Below are positions 18,454 through 27,522 of a stretch of 64,000 nucleotides of DNA, one piece after another. The translations under genes were made by a program, and so were the position numbers. Within the stretch, counting starts at the first letter, position 1, and each line of letters starts with the position of its first letter. The notes beneath the pieces were generated by a model that saw only the letters and a program-made list of their open reading frames with translations, was not told the DNA's origin and searched no databases. Source of the stretch: Permianibacter fluminis (GTDB taxonomy: Bacteria > Pseudomonadota > Gammaproteobacteria > Enterobacterales > Permianibacteraceae); contig NZ_JABMEG010000002.1 in the NCBI RefSeq assembly GCF_013179735.1, forward strand, positions 186,001 to 250,000. The letters are read 5' to 3'.

Positions 18454-19402
18454 GCGCCGCCTCGACTGCGAGACGTGCGGCGGTCAGCGCCTGCGCAGCA
18501 TCGCCAAGCTGCAGCCCGGGGCAAAGCCAGTACTGGCTCGGAAATTCGACACGGCGGAGTTTTGTATGAACTAGCGTGGGCTCTGTGGATTGATGTGCGC
18601 TGTTTTGCAACCCAAACGCCTGCAATGCGGGGTGCCGCAATAGCTGTTGCGCCAGCGACTGCTGACCGCCGCGCTGTTCTTCAAGAAAAATCACATCGGG
18701 CTGCAAGTGCAGCAATTGCTCGATACCCAGTTCGCGGTCGTAAGGCCACTGCAGCCGGTCGGCTACTGTGTCAAAGCCGGCCAGGTGCAGCAGTTCATTT
18801 TTGATCGAGCCAGTGCCGGCGGTATAGCCGTTCGGTGCGTAGCTAAGCGCAAGCAAGCGTGGCAGCGTCGCCACCCTTGTGTGGACCTCGGCAAGTTTGT
18901 TTTGCAATGCGGCGAGTTGCTGATTGGCTTGATCGGGCCGGCCTAGCGCAGCGGCGACGGTGCGCACCATGGTGGGAACATCGGCCAGCCGGGTAGGGCT
19001 GTCGATGGCGAGCACCGGAAAGCCCAGTTGTCGCAACACCTGCACTGCTTTGCCTCGCTCGTAATCAGCCGCCAAAATCAGATCCGGCTGCAAGCTGGCA
19101 ATCTGCTCGGCAGAACCGCCGTGTGCAGTCAATTGCTGCGCTGTTTGCCAGACGCTGCTGTAACGCGGATCACGCGCCAGCGATGAAACCGCAGCGATCT
19201 GCGCCGGCTCGGCCAGTGCAATCAGCAATTCATCGAGGCAGAGTGACATCGATACCACCCGCTTTGGCGCGTCAGTAACGGCTCGCGTCTGGGTGGGCGC
19301 GCGGCGTGCATCATCCGCCTGCACCAGTGGGCACAGGCTGAGAAAAATCACCGCGACAAGCGCCAGTCGTTTCACTGCTTGAATCCTGTTCCTGTCAACC
19401 AT
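18449..19402 (-). CDS. btuF: Periplasmic cobalamin-binding protein BtuF
   Basis: This is a protein of about 317 residues with a basic N-terminus and a signal peptide (about 12-29, ending VQADDA). The mature part is a cluster A-II substrate-binding fold: RVVSMSLCLDELLIAL, then LQPDLILAADYERGKAVQVLRQLG and, in the second lobe, HLQPDVIFLEEQ. The start is uncertain. ATG 19402 is used; GTG 19375 (VKRLALVAV) would give a shorter and more typical signal. The frame is open upstream only inside the cobO shadow. It lies 16 bp after cobO and 30 bp before btuC, so it is one operon. It delivers B12 from BtuB to BtuCD. Confidence 0.8.
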   Translation of the reverse strand: MVDRNRIQAVKRLALVAVIFLSLCPLVQADDARRAPTQTRAVTDAPKRVVSMSLCLDELLIALAEPAQIAAVSSLARDPRYSSVWQTAQQLTAHGGSAEQIASLQPDLILAADYERGKAVQVLRQLGFPVLAIDSPTRLADVPTMVRTVAAALGRPDQANQQLAALQNKLAEVHTRVATLPRLLALSYAPNGYTAGTGSIKNELLHLAGFDTVADRLQWPYDRELGIEQLLHLQPDVIFLEEQRGGQQSLAQQLLRHPALQAFGLQNSAHQSTEPTLVHTKLRRVEFPSQYWLCPGLQLGDAAQALTAARLAVEAAP

Positions 19403-19418
19403 CCACGGAGTTTCGGGT

Positions 19419-20036
19419 TCAGAAGTCAACACCCTTGCGCGCCATGATGCCAGCACGAAACGCATGCTTGATGTCCTGCACCTCGGCCACGGTATCGGCA
19501 AGCTCACGCAGGGCGCTGCCACCACCACGGCCGGTGATGACCACGGTCTGTCCCGGCGGGCGGGCGCGTATCGCGGCCAGTATCATCGCTTCATCCAGAT
19601 ACTTGAAGCTCAGCATATAGGTCAGTTCATCCAGCACCAACAATTGCACGCTGGCATCGCGCAGCAACTCGGCAGCGACTGCCCAGGTCCGTTCAGCCGC
19701 CGCGATGTCGGTGCTGCGGTTTTGGGTATCCCAGGTAAATCCGGTGCCCATCTGATAAAAGTGGACCTCCGGGTGTTGCTGACGCAGATACAGCTCTTCA
19801 CCGGACAGTTGCACCCCTTTGATGAACTGCACTACCCCCACCTTATGACCGTAACCGAGGCTGCGCATCACCATACCAAACGCGGAACTGGTTTTGCCTT
19901 TGCCATCGCCGGTCAAAAGCAGCACCAGCCCGCGGTCGTCAGTGGCGGCCGCGATGCCGGCATCGACGGCAGTCTTGAGCTTTTGCATTTTGCGCTGGTG
20001 TTGGTTGCTTGATTCGTCGGTCATGGCTTGATCCAT
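19419..20036 (-). CDS. cobO: Cob(I)yrinic acid a,c-diamide adenosyltransferase (CobO/BtuR type)
   Basis: This is a 205-residue ATP:corrinoid adenosyltransferase that makes the adenosyl form of imported corrinoid in the cytoplasm. The P-loop GDGKGKTSS is at 43-51. Family motifs follow: VVQFIKG, GEELYLR, FTWDTQNR, LLVLDELTY and VVITGRG. The length is normal for CobO/CobA. An in-frame ATG at 20024 is an alternative start. Its place between btuB and btuF joins uptake to activation of the cofactor. The neighbouring metH needs methyl- rather than adenosylcobalamin, so adenosylation presumably serves other enzymes outside the window. Confidence 0.92.
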   Translation of the reverse strand: MDQAMTDESSNQHQRKMQKLKTAVDAGIAAATDDRGLVLLLTGDGKGKTSSAFGMVMRSLGYGHKVGVVQFIKGVQLSGEELYLRQQHPEVHFYQMGTGFTWDTQNRSTDIAAAERTWAVAAELLRDASVQLLVLDELTYMLSFKYLDEAMILAAIRARPPGQTVVITGRGGGSALRELADTVAEVQDIKHAFRAGIMARKGVDF

Positions 20037-20098
20037 TGACAGTTTCTTGTCTGGCGTCTTTACAATTTGCTTGTTAGCGAACTGAGGCTCTTACTAAA

Positions 20099-20235
20099 GG
20101 TTCACCCTCATCCCAGCCTTCTCCCGTCAAGGGAGAAGGAGCAAAACACAGGCCACTTCTTATCAGTGTCATGTCGCACGACTGTGTTAAAAGCCCTCTC
20201 CCTTGACGGGAGAGGGTTGGGTGAGGGTGAAGCCG
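20099..20235. repeat. REP-like inverted pair
   Basis: Two copies face each other: TTCTCCCGTCAAGGGAGAAGG at about 20119-20139, and its relative CCCTCTCCCTTGACGGGAG at about 20193-20216 with flanking TTGGGTGAGGGTGAA. The same family recurs at about 20640-20675, 20838-20883, 23384-23465, 27730-27775 and 27902-27945. Confidence 0.8.
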
Positions 20236-20604
20236 CTAAAGTGAACCATTACTCGGGATCGCGCGCTCCTGCAGCGCCAACCAAATGGTCTGACAAACCG
20301 ATTCCGTGTCCACCAATACCTCATTGTTCCAAAAGCGGATAACGCGGAAGCCATTGAGTTCCAGCCATTTGCTGCGGGCCTCGTCATGGCTGGATTGCAA
20401 GTGCTGGCTGCCATCGACTTCGATGATCAATCTTCGCTCAATGCAGACAAAATCAACGATGTAGTCACCGAGCGGAAACTGCCGCCGAAATTTGCCGGCG
20501 AATTTTTCCGGGTCGCGAAGTTGGCGCCATAGCATCCGTTCGGCGTCAGTCATTTCCTTCCGAAGCCGCCGCGCTCGGCATCGTTGGTTGTCGGACAAGC
20601 GCAT
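20236..20604 (-). CDS. DUF559 domain protein (endonuclease-like fold)
   Basis: This is a 122-residue protein of the DUF559 family, related to the very-short-patch-repair/restriction-endonuclease-like fold. Visible family features are RKEMTDAERMLWRQLRD at the N-terminus, FRRQFPLGDYIVDFVC (the Asp in YIVDF), RLIIEVDGSQH (acidic residue and Asp after the strand, PD-(D/E)xK-like) and the C-terminal GFRVIRFWNNEV. The biological role is not known; these genes are scattered and often next to repeats. It sits between btuB and cobO with REP-like palindromes on both sides, so it looks like an insertion into the B12 operon. Confidence 0.85.
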   Translation of the reverse strand: MRLSDNQRCRARRLRKEMTDAERMLWRQLRDPEKFAGKFRRQFPLGDYIVDFVCIERRLIIEVDGSQHLQSSHDEARSKWLELNGFRVIRFWNNEVLVDTESVCQTIWLALQERAIPSNGSL

Positions 20605-20919
20605 TTATTCTTCCCTGAATATCTGGAGCAGGCTATTCACTCTCACCCAACCCGCTCCCGTCAAGGGAGAGGGCTTCAATTCCTATTGCGCCCAGCTTCG
20701 CTTCACGCCCCAGTTACTCATCCTTGGCTCATGCGCGGCAACCGAATGACGCTTCGTTTTGTCAATTCCAGGTCAGTCCTATCATGATCAAGGCTTTCGA
20801 CACACGGTCGCGATTGAGCGCCAGTCGGTCAACGTGTCTTCCCCCTTCTCCCTTGACGGGAGAAGGTTGGAATGAGGGTGATGAATTGCGCGACTCCTCT
20901 TGATTGCCAAGCTCATCAA
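20605..20919. other. Intergenic region with two REP-like palindromes
   Basis: There is no credible gene in these 315 bp between btuB and the DUF559 gene. REP-like copies are at about 20640-20675 (CTCCCGTCAAGGGAG) and 20838-20883 (CTTCTCCCTTGACGGGAGAAG). The second lies about 40 bp past the btuB stop and could act as an mRNA 3'-end stabiliser. Confidence 0.6.
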
Positions 20920-22899
20920 TCAGAAGCTCATGCCTACTGTCACGGCCCATTGCCGGCCTGCGGCGGGATAGTAATAATCGAACGGCGCCACGCCGCCGCT
21001 GAAACTGTCGTATTGCTTGTCGCCGAGATTATTGACGCGGGCTAGCACATGCAAGCGCGCCAGTTGCAAGCGGGCGCTGGCATTGAAAACGGTGTAGCCG
21101 CCGAGCCGGTTGTCGCGATTGTCATTGTCGCCGGCGCGGTAACGTTCGCCGGTGTATTGACCATCAACATACAGTGTCAAGCTGTCGCTGGCGGACCAGC
21201 TCAGGCCGCCGCCCGCTTGTTGCTGGGCAACCAGCGGCACGCGCTGGTCGGCAAAATGGCCACTGTCAACGCGGGCGTCGACGTAACTGTAGTTGAAGTG
21301 CAGAGCCCAGACCGATGCCAACGCGACATTGCCGCGCACGTTGAAGCCTTGCCGGGTCGAGTCGTCGAGATTGATGTTGGCGCCGGTGCCGGGACCAAAC
21401 GGACCGTCGGCGAGCGGGTCGTAAAAAATTTCATCGCTCAGGTTCAGCCGGTAGGCAACGGCGGTCAGCGTCAAGGCGTCGAATTGGCTGTCGAGTCCGA
21501 GCTCCAGCGATACCGATTGCTGCGGTTTGAGCTGGCTTACTGTCGGTGCGACAAAGCCGTTTTCATCAGCGGTCGGCCAGCGGAAACCTTCGTCGCGACG
21601 CAGGAACCAGCGATGTGAGGCAGTCAGTTGTTGACTGATGCCGAGCTGAACCACCGTCAGCGTATCGTCAACGTCGCGGGCAAGATTGTGATCGGCAATC
21701 AACTGGCTATGGCGACCGCCGGCGGTTACGAGCCAGTCGGCGGCCAACGGTACGGTGAGCTGGCCATACAGATCGCGTGTTTGCTGATCAAACGCCGTTA
21801 CGCCATAGCCGTAATCGTATTCGGCGTCGGCGTTTTCCTGATCAAAGCCGGTGGTCAGCAAGAGTTCGCCATGTTCGGTGGCAACGCTGCCACTCAGCCG
21901 TGGTTGCAGCGCTGCCACCGTGGTCTGGTAACGAAACGGGCTGGCATACAACGCGCCACGGGTATCGTCGTCGCGCTGGCTGAGGTCGGCGAGCAGCCGC
22001 CAATGTTCGTTCAATGCGACCTCGACGCCAAGGCGGGCGGCGTCGGTGCGGCGATCACCGTAATCAGTCGGTGAGCTGCTCTGTCCTCTATCGTCGTCGC
22101 GCTGGTCGCGGCTCAGACTGCCGGGCAGGCGGAGATTGTCGCGGGTCTGTTGCAGATCGAGCGCCAGCGTGGTGAGGCCGGTTTGCAGACCGACGTTGGC
22201 AAAAATGTTGTGGTAATTCTGTTCATTGTTGTCGCGATAATTGTCGGCCAGTTTCTTTTCACCGGCCAGGCGGTAGGAAAAGCCATTGCCGAGCGCTTGC
22301 TGCACCGAGGCTCGGTAGATCTCGGCATCGTCACTGCCGCGGCCCGCTTCCAGCGTAACCTGTTGCTCGTCCGGATGACCGGTGATGATGTTGATGACGC
22401 CGGCACTGGCCTGATCGCCATACAGCGAACCTGCGCTGCCGTGCAGAATTTCAATGCGCACGACATTCTGCAGCGAAATACTGGCCAGATCGGGGCCGGC
22501 CAGCGACGGATTGTTCAGCTTGCGGCCATCGACCAGCAGCAGGACGTTGTTGACGCCATTTTCGCCAAAGCCACGCATGCTGACGCTGGCACCGCGGCCG
22601 CCGTTACCAATCATGTCGGTGATCTGCAGGCCGCCAAGTGTGGCCAGCACTTGCACCAGCGAGTCGGCGCCACTGCGGGCAATCTGATCTCGGTAGATAA
22701 TCTGGATGGCGGCCGGCAAAACCGGTGTCGATTGTGCCGAGCGTGTGCCGATCACCGAAATGTGATCGGCTTCCGCGTGCGCTGCCGCGTTGTCGTCACC
22801 ATGAGCGACGGCCGGTAACAGAATTAGCGGCGTCAGAACCAGCTGCGTCAGGATCAGTGGCTTCAGGATCAGCGCGTTGAAATGAAAATGGACTTTCAC
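20920..22899 (-). CDS. btuB: TonB-dependent cobalamin receptor BtuB
   Basis: This is a 659-residue outer-membrane receptor that takes up B12 with TonB energy. I place the start at GTG 22899 (VKVHFHF), because GAGGAAATC lies just upstream and a signal peptide follows; the frame is open further upstream without a start signal. The plug domain is clear: PAAIQIIYRDQIARSGADSL, SVSMRGFGENG and VNNVLLLVDGRKLN, followed by RIEILHGSAGSLYGDQASAGVINI. The C-terminus ends in Phe (VTVGMSF), as expected for a beta-barrel. It is preceded by a cobalamin riboswitch. The signal-peptide core is built of four 5-residue repeats encoded by a 15-bp tandem repeat. Confidence 0.9.
   Translation of the reverse strand: MKVHFHFNALILKPLILTQLVLTPLILLPAVAHGDDNAAAHAEADHISVIGTRSAQSTPVLPAAIQIIYRDQIARSGADSLVQVLATLGGLQITDMIGNGGRGASVSMRGFGENGVNNVLLLVDGRKLNNPSLAGPDLASISLQNVVRIEILHGSAGSLYGDQASAGVINIITGHPDEQQVTLEAGRGSDDAEIYRASVQQALGNGFSYRLAGEKKLADNYRDNNEQNYHNIFANVGLQTGLTTLALDLQQTRDNLRLPGSLSRDQRDDDRGQSSSPTDYGDRRTDAARLGVEVALNEHWRLLADLSQRDDDTRGALYASPFRYQTTVAALQPRLSGSVATEHGELLLTTGFDQENADAEYDYGYGVTAFDQQTRDLYGQLTVPLAADWLVTAGGRHSQLIADHNLARDVDDTLTVVQLGISQQLTASHRWFLRRDEGFRWPTADENGFVAPTVSQLKPQQSVSLELGLDSQFDALTLTAVAYRLNLSDEIFYDPLADGPFGPGTGANINLDDSTRQGFNVRGNVALASVWALHFNYSYVDARVDSGHFADQRVPLVAQQQAGGGLSWSASDSLTLYVDGQYTGERYRAGDNDNRDNRLGGYTVFNASARLQLARLHVLARVNNLGDKQYDSFSGGVAPFDYYYPAAGRQWAVTVGMSF
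22819..22878. repeat. 15-bp tandem repeat coding the BtuB signal-peptide core, 4 copies
   Basis: The + strand units are CAGAATTAGCGGCGT, CAGAACCAGCTGCGT, CAGGATCAGTGGCTT and CAGGATCAGCGCGTT. Read on the - strand they encode NALIL, KPLIL, TQLVL and TPLIL, the hydrophobic core of the signal peptide. Confidence 0.85.
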
Positions 22900-22904
22900 G
22901 ATTT

Positions 22905-22932
22905 CCTCAATGTCGAGAGTGAGCAATTGAGG
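22905..22932 (-). promoter_or_regulatory. RBS-sequestering hairpin of the btuB leader
   Basis: A 7-bp perfect inverted repeat, CCTCAAT and ATTGAGG on the - strand, encloses 14 nt. The 3' arm contains the btuB Shine-Dalgarno sequence (GAGG), 5 nt before the GTG start. This is the expected expression platform of a translational cobalamin riboswitch, although it lies about 140 nt from the aptamer. Confidence 0.65.
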
Positions 22933-23073
22933 AGGGATGGCCCGCGCCTGTCGCAAAAAATGCGCAGGATATGGGCAAAGCAGATGGGTTGCAGCTGCCT
23001 GTGACGACGCCCTCCGCATCGTCCCGGTACGACTGGGCGCCCGCGTCTTGCGACAGTGAGCACGCAGTCTTTC

Positions 23074-23230
23074 CTGTTCAGGCTGGTATCGGGCTTCTTG
23101 CCGGTGGGCAAGTTACCGTTGCGGGGGCAGCGCCGGACTGATGCGATCATGCGGTCAACACACCGCCCAATCACCGGACTTCCCAATTAACCCGGCCCTG
23201 CGCCTGAGCGCCAAGCCGGGACCTGAAAAG
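23074..23230 (-). ncRNA. Cobalamin riboswitch aptamer
   Basis: On the - strand the conserved cobalamin-aptamer blocks come in order: closing stem CTTTTCAGG, then TTGGGAAGTCCGGTG (GGGAA...GGTG), the core GCTGCCCCCGCAACGGTAA, and the B12 box AAGCCCGATACCAGCC (23081-23096). The stem is completed by CCTGAACAG (nine pairs, one mismatch). Binding of adenosyl- or methylcobalamin should repress btuB and the rest of the uptake operon. No U-tract follows, and the btuB RBS lies in a hairpin, so control is probably at translation. Confidence 0.93.
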
Positions 23231-23239
23231 GACGGCGGG

Positions 23240-23268
23240 ACTCTACGCGGCAGCCAACGGGGCGTCAA
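23240..23268 (-). promoter_or_regulatory. Sigma-70 promoter of the btuB operon
   Basis: On the - strand TTGACG (23268-23263) and TAGAGT (23245-23240) are separated by exactly 17 bp. Transcription would begin about 7 nt further on, just before the first closing stem of the riboswitch, which fits well. Confidence 0.75.
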
Positions 23269-23383
23269 ACTTGAGTCAGAAGGAAAAGGCATATGGACTT
23301 GGCGCCGGAGCAGGTACGATCGCCAGCAATGTCTTGGTGGTTGGTCGTGCTGTGCGCTGGCTAAATTTGCGGTTGGCTTCACT

Positions 23384-23465
23384 CTCACCCAGGTCCTTTC
23401 CCACCAAGGGAGAGGACTTGAAAGCCTTCCCCCTTGATGGGAGAAGGTTGGATGAGGCTGAAGCC
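23384..23465. repeat. REP-like pair upstream of metH
   Basis: Two related palindromic modules lie in a row: CTCTCACCCAGGTCC...CCACCAAGGGAGAGG and CCTTCCCCCTTGATGGGAG...GAAGGTTGGATGAGG. They belong to the same family as the copies around 20099-20883. Confidence 0.7.
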
Positions 23466-23535
23466 AGGTCTAACCACCAACCAATAAACAACGCATAGTA
23501 GAAATCCTGCAGACGGAACTGCCTATACTATTTTT

Positions 23536-23599
23536 ATCAGTACCGTTTTCCATCAGTACCGTTTTTCATCAGTACCGCTTTCCATCACGACTGTTTGCC
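23536..23599. repeat. 16-bp tandem repeat before metH, 4 copies
   Basis: The units are ATCAGTACCGTTTTCC, ATCAGTACCGTTTTTC, ATCAGTACCGCTTTCC and ATCACGACTGTTTGCC, without gaps. They end 35 bp before the metH start codon, where leader RNA or a promoter would be expected. Confidence 0.85.
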
Positions 23600-23634
23600 A
23601 TAACTCGTTTGGCTTTTACTGAAGGCCAATAGCT

Positions 23635-26600
23635 GTGAGTCCATCCGCTGTGACGCATCCCGTTTCCTGTACCTGTGCCAATCATCGCCCGACGGTTGAT
23701 CAACCGATTGCGGCCAACGTCTTTACCGGCGAGAAGCGCCCACACGAACCGCATTGTGCCGAGCTGGCGCGTGACCGTGCCGGCCGTATCGAGGCCCTGC
23801 AGGCGGCGCTCACCGAGCGCATTCTGGTGCTCGATGGCGGCATGGGCACGATGATCCAGACCTACAAGCTCAGTGAAGCCGATTACCGTGGCGAACCGTT
23901 CAAGGATTTCCACAAAGACGTCAAAGGCAACAACGACCTGCTCAGCATCACCCGGCCCCAGGTCATCCGCGCCATCCATGAAGCCTATCTGGAAGCCGGC
24001 GCCGATATCATCGAGACCAATACCTTCAACGCCACCCGCATCTCGATGGCCGATTACGAGATGCAGCATCTGGCACATGCACTCAACGTAGCCGCGGCAC
24101 GCGTAGCGCGCGAAGCCGCTGATCACTACACCGCCAAAGATCCGACCAAGCCGCGCTTTGTCGCCGGCGTGCTTGGGCCCACTTCGCGTACGGCTTCCAT
24201 CTCGCCGGATGTCAATGACCCGGCTGCCCGCAACGTGAGCTTTGATCAACTGGTCGAGACCTACCTGGAAAGTCTTGACGGCCTCGTTCGTGGCGGCAGC
24301 GATGTCATTCTGATCGAAACCATTTTTGATACGCTCAATGCCAAGGCCGCGGTATTCGCGGTGCAGGCGTATTTTGATCGTGAAGGTTTTTCGCTGCCGG
24401 TGATGATCTCCGGCACCATCACTGACGCATCCGGCCGGACGCTGTCCGGGCAAACCACCGAGGCGTTCTACAACTCGCTGGCGCATGCCAAACCGATTTC
24501 AATTGGCCTGAACTGCGCGCTCGGTGCTGCCGAGCTACGGCCCTATGTCAAAGAGATGTCGCGCATCGCCGGCTGCTACACCTCGGCCTACCCCAACGCG
24601 GGTTTGCCGAATGCCTTTGGCGAATACGATCAAACGCCGGAGCAGATGGTGGCGGTGGTCGAGGAGTTTCTCGCCAGCGGTTTCTTGAATATCGTCGGCG
24701 GTTGCTGCGGCACCACGCCGGCGCACATTGCCTTGCTCGCTGAGGCGGCTGGCAAATACCCGCCACGGCAGCGGCCCGACATTGAAGTTGCCTGCCGGCT
24801 GTCCGGGCTGGAAGCGTTCAACATCAAAAATGATTCGCTGTTCGTCAACGTCGGCGAGCGCTGCAACGTCACTGGCTCGGCCAAGTTCAAGCGCCTGATC
24901 GTTGCTGGTGATTACACCGCGGCGTTGCAGGTGGCGCAGGAGCAGGTCGAGAACGGCGCCCAGATTCTTGATATCAACATGGACGAAGGCATGCTCGATG
25001 CCGTCGTCGCCATTGATCGCTTTTGCAAGCTGATTGCCACCGAGCCTGACATCTCGCGGCTGCCGATCATGCTCGACTCCTCCAAATGGGAGGTGATCGA
25101 GGCCGGGCTCAAATGCCTGCAAGGCAAGTGCGTGGTCAACTCGATCAGCATGAAAGAAGGCGTCGCCGATTTCAAAGCCAAGGCCAAACTGTGCCAGCAG
25201 TATGGCGCTGCGGTGGTTGTCATGGCATTTGACGAGCAAGGCCAGGCTGACAGCTTTGAGCGCAAGATTGAAATCTGCGAACGCTCCTATCGCATTCTGG
25301 TCGATGAAATCGGCTTTCCGCCGGAAGACATCATTTTTGACCCGAACATTTTTGCCATCGCCACCGGCATCGACGAGCACAACAATTACGCCGTTGATTT
25401 CATCCGGGCTTGTAGCTGGATACGTCAGTACCTGCCCCATGTCGGTATTTCTGGCGGGGTTTCCAATGTCTCGTTCTCGTTCCGTGGCAATGACCCGGTT
25501 CGGGAAGCCATCCACTCGGTCTTTCTGTATCACGCCATCAAGGCCGGTCTCAGCATGGGCATTGTCAACGCCGGCCAGCTGGCGGTGTACGACGAACTGC
25601 CGGCCGAGCTGCGTGAAAAAGTGGAAGACGTGGTGCTGAACCGGCAGCCGGCTGTTACCGCAACCGATGCCGGTGAAAAGAGCCCCACCGAAGCGCTGCT
25701 GGAGATTGCCGAAAAATTCAAGACCGGCGCCATCAAGAAAACCGATGACGATCTGGATTGGCGCAGCTGGCCGGTCAACAAGCGGCTGGAGCATGCGCTG
25801 GTCAAAGGCATCACCCAGTTCATCATCGAGGATACCGAAGCGGCGCGGGTCCAAACCAAGCGACCGCTCGATGTCATCGAAGGGCCGTTGATGGACGGCA
25901 TGAACGTGGTCGGTGATCTGTTCGGCGCCGGCAAGATGTTCCTGCCGCAGGTGGTCAAATCGGCGCGGGTCATGAAGCAGGCCGTCGCTTACCTGCAGCC
26001 CTATATCGAGTTGGAAAAGGGTCAGGCCGAGCAAGCCGGCGCTGCCAAGACCAATGGCAAGATTGTCATGGCCACCGTCAAAGGCGATGTCCACGACATT
26101 GGCAAGAACATTGTCGGCGTGGTCCTGCAATGCAACAACTTTGAAGTGATTGATCTCGGCGTCATGGTCCCGGCCGAAAAAATCCTGCAGACGGCGGTCG
26201 AGCAGCAGTGCGACATCATCGGTTTGTCGGGCCTTATCACGCCGTCGCTGGATGAAATGGTCAACGTCGCCCGCGAAATGCAGCGGCAGGGCATCAACAA
26301 ACCCTTGTTGATCGGTGGCGCCACCACTTCCAAGGCGCATACGGCCGTCAAAATCGAGCCGCAATTTACCCTCAATCAGGTGGTTTACGTGCCGGATGCC
26401 TCGCGCGCCGTCGGCGTGGCAACGACGCTGTTGTCGCAGGAGCTGCGCGAGCCCTATGTGCGTGACCTCAAGGCCGAGTATGAGGTGATCCGTGCCCGGC
26501 ACGACGGCACCGTGCGCGGCACCACGCGGCCGTACGCCGAGGCCGTGACGCGCGGCATTCAGACCGACTGGGCGCATTACGCACCGCCGGTGCCAACCTT

Positions 26601-27522
26601 CACTGGCATCAAAGTGTTTGATGATTACTCACTCGACGAGCTGGTGCCCTATATCGACTGGACGCCGTTTTTCATCACCTGGGATCTGGCCGGCAAATAT
26701 CCGCGCATTTTGCAGGATGAAGTCGTTGGCGAAGCGGCGCGCCAGCTGTTCGATGACGCGCAAGCCATGCTCAAGAAGCTGGTCGCAGGCAAACGTATCA
26801 AGGCTCGCGCCGTGCTCGGTTTCTGGCCGGCTAATGTCGGCGTCAGCAGCAGCGCGTCAGACGACATCGCGGTTTATGCCGACGAAGCGCGCCAGCAAAA
26901 GCTGGCAACGCTGCATCATTTGCGCACCCAGACCATCAAGCAAGGCGCGGCCGATGTGCATGCCTCGCTGGCCGATTACATCGCGCCGGCAGCCAGTGGC
27001 GTAAAGGACTACATTGGCGCGTTTGCGGTGACTGCCGGTATTGGTGTTGATGAACTCACCGCCGAGTACGAGCGCCAAGGCGATGATTATTCCAGCATCA
27101 TGGTCAAGGCGCTGGCCGACCGGTTCGCCGAAGCGCTGGCCGAGCGCCTGCACGAGCGCGTGCGCAAAGAGTTCTGGGCCTACGTGCCAGACGAGTCACT
27201 CGACAACGACCAACTGATCAAGGAGCAGTATCGCGGCATTCGTCCGGCGCCCGGCTACCCAGCCTGCCCGGACCACACCGAAAAAGCCACCTTGTTCAAA
27301 CTGCTCGACCCGGAACATCACATCGGCATCAAACTCACCGAGCACTACGCCATGTGGCCCACCGCCGCCGTGTCCGGCTGGTATTTCTCGCACCCCAAGG
27401 CAGAGTATTTCAACGTCGGTAAAGTGCAGAAAGATCAGATCGAAAGCCTCGCCCACCGCAAAGGCATGACCGTGGCCGAACTGGAGAAATGGTTAAGCCC
27501 GGTACTCGGCTATAACCCTTAG
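23635..27522 (+). CDS. metH: Cobalamin-dependent methionine synthase MetH
   Basis: This is a 1295-residue cytoplasmic enzyme that transfers a methyl group from methyltetrahydrofolate to homocysteine through bound cobalamin. All four modules are present: the homocysteine domain ([15 protein letters not shown], with zinc ligands in GLNCALGA and GGCCGTTP), the pterin-binding domain ([16 protein letters not shown]), the cobalamin domain with DVHDIGKN (the Asp-x-His-x-x-Gly motif) and the C-terminal SAM-binding activation domain ([15 protein letters not shown]). The start is GTG 23635 or GTG 23650; no other start codon exists before the catalytic core, so a tail of at least about 45 residues, with three Cys and many His, precedes the usual N-terminus. 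Confidence 0.97.
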   Translation: MSPSAVTHPVSCTCANHRPTVDQPIAANVFTGEKRPHEPHCAELARDRAGRIEALQAALTERILVLDGGMGTMIQTYKLSEADYRGEPFKDFHKDVKGNNDLLSITRPQVIRAIHEAYLEAGADIIETNTFNATRISMADYEMQHLAHALNVAAARVAREAADHYTAKDPTKPRFVAGVLGPTSRTASISPDVNDPAARNVSFDQLVETYLESLDGLVRGGSDVILIETIFDTLNAKAAVFAVQAYFDREGFSLPVMISGTITDASGRTLSGQTTEAFYNSLAHAKPISIGLNCALGAAELRPYVKEMSRIAGCYTSAYPNAGLPNAFGEYDQTPEQMVAVVEEFLASGFLNIVGGCCGTTPAHIALLAEAAGKYPPRQRPDIEVACRLSGLEAFNIKNDSLFVNVGERCNVTGSAKFKRLIVAGDYTAALQVAQEQVENGAQILDINMDEGMLDAVVAIDRFCKLIATEPDISRLPIMLDSSKWEVIEAGLKCLQGKCVVNSISMKEGVADFKAKAKLCQQYGAAVVVMAFDEQGQADSFERKIEICERSYRILVDEIGFPPEDIIFDPNIFAIATGIDEHNNYAVDFIRACSWIRQYLPHVGISGGVSNVSFSFRGNDPVREAIHSVFLYHAIKAGLSMGIVNAGQLAVYDELPAELREKVEDVVLNRQPAVTATDAGEKSPTEALLEIAEKFKTGAIKKTDDDLDWRSWPVNKRLEHALVKGITQFIIEDTEAARVQTKRPLDVIEGPLMDGMNVVGDLFGAGKMFLPQVVKSARVMKQAVAYLQPYIELEKGQAEQAGAAKTNGKIVMATVKGDVHDIGKNIVGVVLQCNNFEVIDLGVMVPAEKILQTAVEQQCDIIGLSGLITPSLDEMVNVAREMQRQGINKPLLIGGATTSKAHTAVKIEPQFTLNQVVYVPDASRAVGVATTLLSQELREPYVRDLKAEYEVIRARHDGTVRGTTRPYAEAVTRGIQTDWAHYAPPVPTFTGIKVFDDYSLDELVPYIDWTPFFITWDLAGKYPRILQDEVVGEAARQLFDDAQAMLKKLVAGKRIKARAVLGFWPANVGVSSSASDDIAVYADEARQQKLATLHHLRTQTIKQGAADVHASLADYIAPAASGVKDYIGAFAVTAGIGVDELTAEYERQGDDYSSIMVKALADRFAEALAERLHERVRKEFWAYVPDESLDNDQLIKEQYRGIRPAPGYPACPDHTEKATLFKLLDPEHHIGIKLTEHYAMWPTAAVSGWYFSHPKAEYFNVGKVQKDQIESLAHRKGMTVAELEKWLSPVLGYNP

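Larger units (their letters stand above)
22933..23634. other. Divergent btuB-metH intergenic region
   Basis: This 700-bp gap holds, from btuB outward, a leader with extra hairpins (for example an 8-bp stem closing on GGAGG around 23008-23028), the cobalamin aptamer (23074-23230), the btuB promoter (23240-23268), a REP-like pair (23384-23465) and a 16-bp tandem repeat just before metH (23536-23599). There is no credible protein gene. I did not find a second riboswitch for metH. Confidence 0.7.

Noticed and set aside
24535-26577. A 680-codon open frame antisense to metH
   Set aside because: It is a shadow of the highly conserved metH gene; no sensible protein features.
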